From an uncultured Veillonella sp. (GTDB lineage: Bacteria; Bacillota; Negativicutes; Veillonellales; Veillonellaceae), in NCBI GenBank assembly GCA_900552445.1, contig URZS01000095.1, positions 1-5,337 of the forward strand: DNA of 5,337 nucleotides, read 5' to 3'. Within the stretch, counting starts at the first letter, position 1, and the number at the start of each line of letters is the position of its first letter. Below are positions 1 through 3,779 of the stretch, piece by piece. Below the pieces are notes generated by a model. The model did not search any database, was not told the DNA's origin, and saw only the letters and a list, made by a program, of their open reading frames with translations. Position numbers and translations under genes: made by a program.

Positions 1-162
1 ATAATGTGATAAAAATTACACATCTATGTGAAAATGGTATTCATAATAAATTATTAAGATACAAATATAAAGAAAAAAATAGATTTACATAAAGAAATAG
101 TATATAATAGAGTCAAGAAAGTAGATTGATATTTTTTGATACAGATTTGAGGAGTTAAAGAT
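1..162. other. AT-rich intergenic region upstream of the ArsR-family gene, with small palindromes
   Basis: I see no coding region here. It holds two small dyads: CACAT-CT-ATGTG at 19-30 (another ATGTG lies at 4-8) and TAATAA-A-TTATTA at 44-56. Either could be an operator for the downstream repressor or for a gene to the left of the window, but AT-rich DNA yields such dyads by chance. I find no LexA-type box of the form GAAC-N4-GTTC, which is relevant because a DNA polymerase IV gene follows in the same unit. Confidence 0.45.
103..108 (+). promoter_or_regulatory. possible -10 box for the ArsR-dinB unit
   Basis: A perfect TATAAT lies 54 bases before the ArsR start codon. The best -35-like hexamer, TTTACA at 84-89, is only 13 bases upstream, which is too close, and the hexamer at the normal 17-base spacing (TAGATT) is poor. 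If this is the promoter it has a weak -35 element. It would give a leader of about 45-50 bases. Confidence 0.35.
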
Positions 163-507
163 ATGGTTGAAGTTTCTTATGAACGTTTAGCTACGATTTT
201 TAAGGCATTAAGCGATGAAACAAGATTACACATCATCGATATGTTGTCTTGCAATGAATTATGTGCAGCTGATATTTTAGCTAGCTTCAATTTGTCTCAA
301 TCTACGTTGAGTTACCACATGAAAATCTTAATTGATGCAGGTGTAGTTAACTCTCAACGTAATGGCTTATGGACTCGTTATTCCATTAATGAAGCTACAT
401 TTGGCGATATTTTAGAGATCATCCCTCAATTATATAAATCTAAGGATGAGTGTATTTGCGCACAAATTAAATACTGCCGTATTTCTGAGCACGAAAAAGA
501 AGCGTAA
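163..507 (+). CDS. ArsR/SmtB-family winged-helix transcriptional repressor
   Basis: This is a 114-residue protein with the usual length and fold of ArsR/SmtB repressors, which leave DNA when they bind metal(loid) ions or are oxidised. An N-terminal helix (FKALSDETRLHII, about 13-25) leads into a helix-turn-helix, whose recognition helix is LSQSTLSYHMKIL (44-56), then the wing (about 60-75). In the helix where classical ArsR carries the ELCVCDLC metal site, this protein has ELCAADIL (32-39), so only Cys34 remains, with Cys30 nearby. Three more cysteines lie at the C-terminus, at 97, 99 and 105. Family knowledge allows arsenite- or thiol-type sensing; the actual ligand is unknown. The start at 163 is supported by TGAGGAG ending at 154, eight bases upstream. 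dinB begins two bases after the stop, so the two are probably co-transcribed. No arsenic transport or reduction gene is next to it. Confidence 0.9.
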   Translation: MVEVSYERLATIFKALSDETRLHIIDMLSCNELCAADILASFNLSQSTLSYHMKILIDAGVVNSQRNGLWTRYSINEATFGDILEIIPQLYKSKDECICAQIKYCRISEHEKEA

Positions 508-509
508 CA

Positions 510-2024
510 ATGAGACGATGGATTATGCATGTTGATATGGATGCATTTTTCGCGTCCATCGAACAACTGGATCATCCAGAATATAAAGGCCACCCCGTAA
601 TCGTGGGTGGTCTTTCTTCACGTGGCGTCGTTGCTACCTGTTCCTATGAGGCGCGCAAATTTGGTGTTCATTCCGCCATGCCTATTTCACGAGCTAAGAA
701 ACTCTGTCCCGATGGCATCTATGTATATCCACGGATGGACCGCTACAAGGAGGTATCGGAACAGATTTTTTCTATTATGAAAGAATTCACTCCTTACATT
801 GAGCCCCTATCTGTAGATGAAGCCTTTCTCGAGGTTAGTGGTATGTCTACCATGTACAGTGGCCCTAAAGCACTTGGTCGTGCTATTAAAGACCGTGTAT
901 TTGAGGAAACGGGGCTCATTATCTCTGCAGGTTTAGGACCGAACAAATTCCTTGCCAAACTGGCTTCTGATTTAGATAAGCCCGATGGCCTTGTGGTCAT
1001 ACCTTATGGTCGAGAAAAAGAGATCTTAGCTCCATTGCCGATTAAACGTATTTGGGGCGTAGGGCCTCGTACGGAGAAAATCTTGAAAAACGGTGGCTTT
1101 CACTTGATGCGTCATATACAAGCTTTGCCTGATGAAAGCAATTTAATTCCTCTCGTGGGCAATCAGGCGCGGCGCATATGGGAACTGGCGAACGGGATAG
1201 ACGATAGACCGGTAGAAACGGATCGTAAAATACAGTCTATCGGAGCTGAAGAAACCTACGAAGAAGATTTAACGGATGGCAGTGTCATTGAACTAGAGTT
1301 TAGATACTTTGCGAACCGCTTATCAAAACGATTAAGAAAACGTAATCTCTTAGGTCATACCGTGTCTATTAAGGTTCGTTACGATGATTTCACTACCGTA
1401 TCCCGCCAAAAGCGGTTAGATACGCCATCAGACCATGAGCATGTGTTCTTCGAAACTGCGCTGCTCCTTTGGGACAAGCTCATGCAAGATAAGACGAGCA
1501 AGCAGCCTAAAGGATCAAAAAAAGATGTAGAAACACTGGGGGCGACCACAAAGGTAAAGTCTACTAATTTTAAATATAATAGTTTTAATAATAGTAGTTC
1601 TAACAATAGTAGTTCTAACAATAGTAGTTTTAACAATAGTAGTTCTAAGACGATTACCTTTATGGATCCCCCAGGGCCTATACGACTCTTAGGCCTCACG
1701 GTGAGTGGTCTTGATGAAGAGGTGCCTATGCAAGATAGCCTCTTTGAATCACCACAGGATGAAACAGAGGCTAAGCTAGCTGGTGTACTGGATTCGTTAG
1801 AGTCTAAATTTGGGGAGACCGTCATCATGAGCGGGGCACTGTGGCAACGCTTTCATGGAGACAATGGAAGGCGTCGAAAACGATCAGAACTCAAGTCTGC
1901 CGTAGATGCTCGTGGAGATGCACCGTCTAATATGGTAGATGATACACCGTCTAATCCGGCAGATGATACATGCACCAATGAGGACGCACAAGCTATGGAT
2001 AAGAAGGCCCCTAAAAAATTCTGA
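510..2024 (+). CDS. dinB: DNA polymerase IV (Y-family translesion polymerase) with low-complexity insertion and C-terminal extension
   Basis: DNA polymerase IV copies damaged templates and makes errors on intact ones. The palm opens with HVDMDAFFASIE: Asp9 is a catalytic metal ligand and Phe14 is the expected steric gate. SVDEAF supplies the other acidic pair, Asp103-Glu104. GLGPNKFLAKLASD (141-154) and the helix-hairpin-helix IWGVGPRTEKIL (181-192) follow, then the little finger from about 245. The protein has 504 residues against roughly 350-420 for the family. The excess is an insertion at about 325-380, rich in Lys then Asn/Ser, inside the little finger, and an Arg/Lys-rich then acidic tail after about 446. 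A likely beta-clamp motif, QDSLF, sits at 408-412. The ATG at 510 fits the usual N-terminus; its ribosome site (AAAGAAG) is weak and lies inside the upstream gene, pointing to translational coupling. The catalytic residues look intact. The insertion's effect is unknown. Confidence 0.95.
   Translation: MRRWIMHVDMDAFFASIEQLDHPEYKGHPVIVGGLSSRGVVATCSYEARKFGVHSAMPISRAKKLCPDGIYVYPRMDRYKEVSEQIFSIMKEFTPYIEPLSVDEAFLEVSGMSTMYSGPKALGRAIKDRVFEETGLIISAGLGPNKFLAKLASDLDKPDGLVVIPYGREKEILAPLPIKRIWGVGPRTEKILKNGGFHLMRHIQALPDESNLIPLVGNQARRIWELANGIDDRPVETDRKIQSIGAEETYEEDLTDGSVIELEFRYFANRLSKRLRKRNLLGHTVSIKVRYDDFTTVSRQKRLDTPSDHEHVFFETALLLWDKLMQDKTSKQPKGSKKDVETLGATTKVKSTNFKYNSFNNSSSNNSSSNNSSFNNSSSKTITFMDPPGPIRLLGLTVSGLDEEVPMQDSLFESPQDETEAKLAGVLDSLESKFGETVIMSGALWQRFHGDNGRRRKRSELKSAVDARGDAPSNMVDDTPSNPADDTCTNEDAQAMDKKAPKKF
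1587..1646 (+). repeat. 15-bp tandem repeat, four copies, inside dinB
   Basis: Four adjacent units of consensus AACAATAGTAGTTCT encode Asn-Asn-Ser-Ser-Ser, residues 360-379 of polymerase IV. They differ at only one or two bases (AAT for AAC in the first unit, TTT for TCT in the third). A more decayed fifth unit may precede them at 1572-1586. The unit length is a multiple of three, so gain or loss of copies keeps the reading frame. The array lies in the insertion between the little-finger helix and its last strand, where length changes could be tolerated. Confidence 0.9.
1731..1745 (+). other. predicted beta sliding-clamp binding motif of polymerase IV
   Basis: The residues Gln-Asp-Ser-Leu-Phe (408-412) match the bacterial clamp-binding pattern QxxLF, and they follow the final little-finger strand (PIRLLGLTVSGL), where Firmicutes-type DinB proteins usually carry it. 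In E. coli the motif is at the extreme C-terminus. Here about 90 residues follow it. Confidence 0.6.
1917..1964 (+). repeat. 24-bp tandem repeat, two copies, in the dinB tail
   Basis: Two adjacent 24-base units encode DAPSNMVD and DTPSNPAD (residues 470-485), and a decayed third begins with DTCTNED. They lie in the acidic tail of polymerase IV beyond the clamp-binding motif. The unit is again a multiple of three bases, which suggests that the tail grew by in-frame duplication. Confidence 0.75.
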
Positions 2025-2056
2025 TGAACTCATATTGAATACTTTCACTAATATAA

Positions 2057-2083
2057 TTGTTCATGTTACAATATGAATATAGT
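2057..2083 (+). promoter_or_regulatory. weak candidate promoter for the small gene
   Basis: TTGTTC (2057-2062) and TATAGT (2078-2083) could be -35 and -10 boxes, but they are only 15 bases apart. A perfect TATAAT at 2052-2057 lacks a -35 box at proper distance. No terminator is seen after dinB, so the small gene may also be reached by read-through. Confidence 0.25.
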
Positions 2084-2114
2084 GTTTAAAAATTACCGCA
2101 AGAGAGGTATAGAT

Positions 2115-2399
2115 ATGAGTTTATTTCGCGTAGCCATTCATTATGGCATCAACAGCAATGGTTTCTTGACCTATGACACAGAAGCAAAAACAGTGTCCGT
2201 AGAATTACCTGAACAAGAGTGGGCTGATAAGGTTATCGCTTACTTAAACGACGAACATGCCATCGAGCATGCTACAGGTCTTGATACATATGAACGGTTG
2301 AATGTAAAACCATTAGAATCTTTAGACAACTTAAAATTAGCTTTAACACGCATGTGGGAAGCTATCGACGTACAAGTCGACTGGAGCCGTCCAGCGTAA
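2115..2399 (+). CDS. small conserved-looking protein of unknown function
   Basis: I do not recognise this 94-residue protein. It begins MSLFRVAIHYGINSNGF and has no cysteine, signal peptide or membrane segment, so it is probably cytosolic. By eye, the first third looks like short beta strands (VAIHYGI, GFLTYD, TVSVEL), followed by a helix with ADKVIAYLND and a C-terminal helix around LKLALTRMWEAI; the chain is acidic. I chose the ATG at 2115 because GAGAGG ends seven bases before it. An in-frame ATG at 2073 would add 14 residues but has no ribosome site and would start within the presumed promoter. The gene lies 90 bases after dinB with a good terminator right behind it, so it ends a transcription unit. 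Coding nature is likely from the ribosome site, normal codon use and terminator placement. Confidence 0.75.
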   Translation: MSLFRVAIHYGINSNGFLTYDTEAKTVSVELPEQEWADKVIAYLNDEHAIEHATGLDTYERLNVKPLESLDNLKLALTRMWEAIDVQVDWSRPA

Positions 2400-2407
2400 A
2401 CAGAATG

Positions 2408-2449
2408 AAGCACCTTGTGACTACTATGGGTAGATGCAAGGTGTTTTTT
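2408..2449 (+). terminator. intrinsic terminator after the small gene
   Basis: CACCTTG (2411-2417) pairs with CAAGGTG (2437-2443). The stem gains A-T and G-T pairs on its outside and is followed by TTTTTT at 2444-2449. It lies just after the stop codon and separates this unit from the phosphatase gene. Confidence 0.85.
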
Positions 2450-2536
2450 ATTTTTAAAAAGGATTTTAGTATAACTATGTAGAATTACATTGTGTATTGT
2501 ATTTATACAGAGAGCAAATGTGGTTAGGAGGCAATT

Positions 2537-3427
2537 ATGAAACGTAGTAGTTTGGCATGGTATGTAGCGGTGGCCTGTCTTGGTGGCAGCATTTGCGTAG
2601 GTTCTGTAGTACAGGCGGATTCTCCGACGACGGTGAATGCAAGCAGTATAGTTCCTACTGCTGTTACAACTCAGGACGAGCAGGCAGCACTCAAGCAAAA
2701 ACAGCAGTACCAAGCTGACACAGAAACGATGGGGCTGTTATGGATGCGCACCTCTGCTGAGTACAGAGCACTGGCATATCAGGGTTACAACGTGGCATTG
2801 AATACTGTTAAAATGGCTGTTGCTGATCCATCTCATCAGAGAAAGCCTTTAGCTATAGTTCTTGATGCGGATGAAACAGTAGTAGACAATACAAAACTGA
2901 TGGGTGAAAGCATCGCTAATGGCAATGGTCGATTTGATGCTCCTTGGTGGCGAGCAGCGGTCCATAAAGGTGAATCTCGTGCCATGCCAGGTGCGGTAGA
3001 GTTTTTAAATGAAGTACATAAACAAGGGGTAGAAATTTTCTACGTATCTAACCGCTACGCCCCAGTAAACCTTGACGTAACGATACAGAACTTTAAAGAA
3101 TTAGGCTTCCCATCCGTTGATAAAGACCATGTACTACTATTCGAAAAAGACTCTGACAAACAACCTCGCTTTGATGCGATTGCTAAAAAATATGCTGTTG
3201 TTGTATACATGGGCGATAATGCTGGTGATTTCCCAATCGGCACAAAAGGCAAAACACTAGCTGAAAGAAATGACATTATCGATGCTCATAAAGAAGACTT
3301 TGGTACTACCTTTGTGGTATTCCCAAACCCTGCTTACGGATCTTGGGTAAGTGCATTAGCTAAAGGCTACCAAAACCTTAGCCCAGAAGAACAAAAACAA
3401 GTGAATAACCAATACCTACAACAATAA
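2537..3427 (+). CDS. exported class C acid phosphatase, lipoprotein e(P4)-like, HAD subfamily IIIB
   Basis: This is a 296-residue phosphomonoesterase of the HAD superfamily. Relatives such as Haemophilus e(P4) (about 274 residues) dephosphorylate nucleotides outside the inner membrane, for instance NMN, for salvage. The nucleophile motif is VLDADETVVDN, with Asp110 and Asp112; the second motif is YVSNR with Ser171; Lys204 or Lys208 is the likely third; MGDNAGDF (225-232), with Asp227 and Asp231, is the fourth. PWW at 137-139 matches the aromatic substrate region of e(P4). The N-terminus is an export signal with a hydrophobic core (about 6-25). Cleavage probably falls after VQA (25-27), because neither Cys14 nor Cys20 has a good lipobox before it, so it may be a soluble periplasmic enzyme rather than a lipoprotein. 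AGGAGG at 2526-2531 fixes the start. It appears monocistronic. No clear promoter is visible, though a TGTAT-TT-ATACA dyad lies at 2498-2509. Confidence 0.92.
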   Translation: MKRSSLAWYVAVACLGGSICVGSVVQADSPTTVNASSIVPTAVTTQDEQAALKQKQQYQADTETMGLLWMRTSAEYRALAYQGYNVALNTVKMAVADPSHQRKPLAIVLDADETVVDNTKLMGESIANGNGRFDAPWWRAAVHKGESRAMPGAVEFLNEVHKQGVEIFYVSNRYAPVNLDVTIQNFKELGFPSVDKDHVLLFEKDSDKQPRFDAIAKKYAVVVYMGDNAGDFPIGTKGKTLAERNDIIDAHKEDFGTTFVVFPNPAYGSWVSALAKGYQNLSPEEQKQVNNQYLQQ

Positions 3428-3434
3428 GGATTCC

Positions 3435-3464
3435 TTGCGTATACTTTATTAAAAACGATATAAT
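3435..3464 (+). promoter_or_regulatory. promoter of the tRNA-Arg gene
   Basis: TTGCGT (3435-3440) and a perfect TATAAT (3459-3464) are 18 bases apart. Transcription would begin around 3470-3472, a few bases before the mature tRNA 5' end. The -35 box matches consensus only in its first three bases. Confidence 0.6.
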
Positions 3465-3473
3465 AAAGTATAC
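3439..3473. repeat. perfect 13-bp inverted repeat over the tRNA promoter
   Basis: GTATACTTTATTA (3439-3451) is the exact reverse complement of TAATAAAGTATAC (3461-3473), with nine bases between. It begins 12 bases after the phosphatase stop and ends three bases before the tRNA. Its right arm covers most of the -10 box and its left arm touches the -35 box. It has no T-run on the + strand, so it is not a typical terminator. It could be a repressor operator or an mRNA 3' hairpin. Confidence 0.8.
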
Positions 3474-3475
3474 AT

Positions 3476-3552
3476 GCGTCTATAGCTCAGTAGGATAGAG
3501 CAGCAGTTTCCTAAACTGCGTGTCACTGGTTCGATTCCGGTTAGGCGCACCA
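3476..3552 (+). tRNA. tRNA-Arg, anticodon CCT (reads AGG)
   Basis: A full cloverleaf can be drawn. The acceptor stem is GCGTCTA (3476-3482) with TAGGCGC (3542-3548), including one G-T pair. The D stem is GCTC/GAGC (3485-3488, 3498-3501). The anticodon stem is GCAGT/ACTGC (3503-3507, 3515-3519) with loop TTCCTAA, placing CCT at 3510-3512. The T stem is ACTGG/CCGGT around loop TTCGATT (3530-3536). A3549 is the discriminator base and CCA is encoded at 3550-3552. AGG is the only codon this anticodon reads by standard pairing. Confidence 0.96.
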
Positions 3553-3558
3553 GTATAG

Positions 3559-3601
3559 AAAAGAAGGTATACAGCTTTTATAAGCCGTATGCCTTCTTTT
3601 T
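3559..3601 (+). terminator. strong intrinsic terminator after tRNA-Arg
   Basis: A 17-position stem (3561-3577 with 3582-3598), with one mismatch and one G-T pair, closes on the loop TTAT. Its 3' arm runs into TTTTT at 3597-3601. It begins seven bases after the tRNA CCA end and should stop tRNA transcription efficiently. Confidence 0.93.
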
Positions 3602-3609
3602 GTATTATC

Positions 3610-3638
3610 TTGCAATTCTTATGAGCTAGAATTATAAT
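3610..3638 (+). promoter_or_regulatory. promoter upstream of the adhesin leader
   Basis: TTGCAA (3610-3615) and a perfect TATAAT (3633-3638) stand 17 bases apart. A start near 3645 would give a leader of about 135 bases before the adhesin start codon, and the terminator at 3702-3740 would lie inside that leader. Confidence 0.6.
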
Positions 3639-3650
3639 ATTAGAGTAATA

Positions 3651-3671
3651 TTCATATTTTGTTCATATTTT
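3651..3671 (+). repeat. tandem direct repeat with 11-bp period
   Basis: TTCATATTTT occurs at 3651-3660 and again at 3662-3671 with one G between, so the units recur every 11 bases, one helical turn. OmpR/PhoB-family response regulators bind direct repeats of this spacing, and the TTCA core resembles Pho-type boxes. That resemblance is an inference. The repeat lies just downstream of the promoter at 3610-3638 and about 25 bases before a TACAAT (3696-3701) that could be a second -10 box. Confidence 0.55.
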
Positions 3672-3701
3672 AACAATGAATAGTGTATAGAGGGGTACAA
3701 T

Positions 3702-3740
3702 AAGATTCAAGTTCCATTAGAAAGATTTGAATCTTTTTTT
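3702..3740 (+). terminator. intrinsic terminator in the adhesin leader (possible attenuator)
   Basis: AAGATTCAA (3702-3710) pairs perfectly with TTGAATCTT (3727-3735) around a 16-base loop, followed by T residues to 3740. It lies 39 bases before the adhesin ATG. The tRNA upstream already has its own terminator, so this one seems to act on transcripts beginning in the leader. The stem is AT-rich, so termination may be partial. Confidence 0.7.
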
Positions 3741-3779
3741 AGGTTTATTGTTTGTGTTGTCTTAAAAGGGGTAAAACAC

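Noticed and set aside
84..108. TTTACA with TATAAT as a complete promoter
   Set aside because: The two hexamers are only 13 bases apart, too short for a normal sigma-70-type promoter, so only the -10 is reported.
1379..1828. Open frame of 149 codons on the minus strand with long Leu-rich runs
   Set aside because: It lies wholly inside dinB, and its Leu/Glu/Lys pattern is only the complement of the NNSSS repeat. It has no ribosome site.
2073..2114. Earlier in-frame ATG for the small gene, adding 14 residues
   Set aside because: There is no ribosome site before it, while GAGAGG stands at the right distance from the ATG at 2115.
2240..2713. Open frame of 157 codons on the minus strand across the terminator and the phosphatase start
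   Set aside because: It overlaps two well-supported + strand genes and an intrinsic terminator, and its product has no recognisable features.
3528..3552. tRNA 3' end as an integration (att) site
   Set aside because: No integrase gene and no repeated copy of the tRNA end occurs downstream in the window.
3676..3690. Tiny leader peptide frame (ATG, three codons, TAG) in the adhesin leader
   Set aside because: There is no ribosome site before it, and a frame this short is expected by chance.
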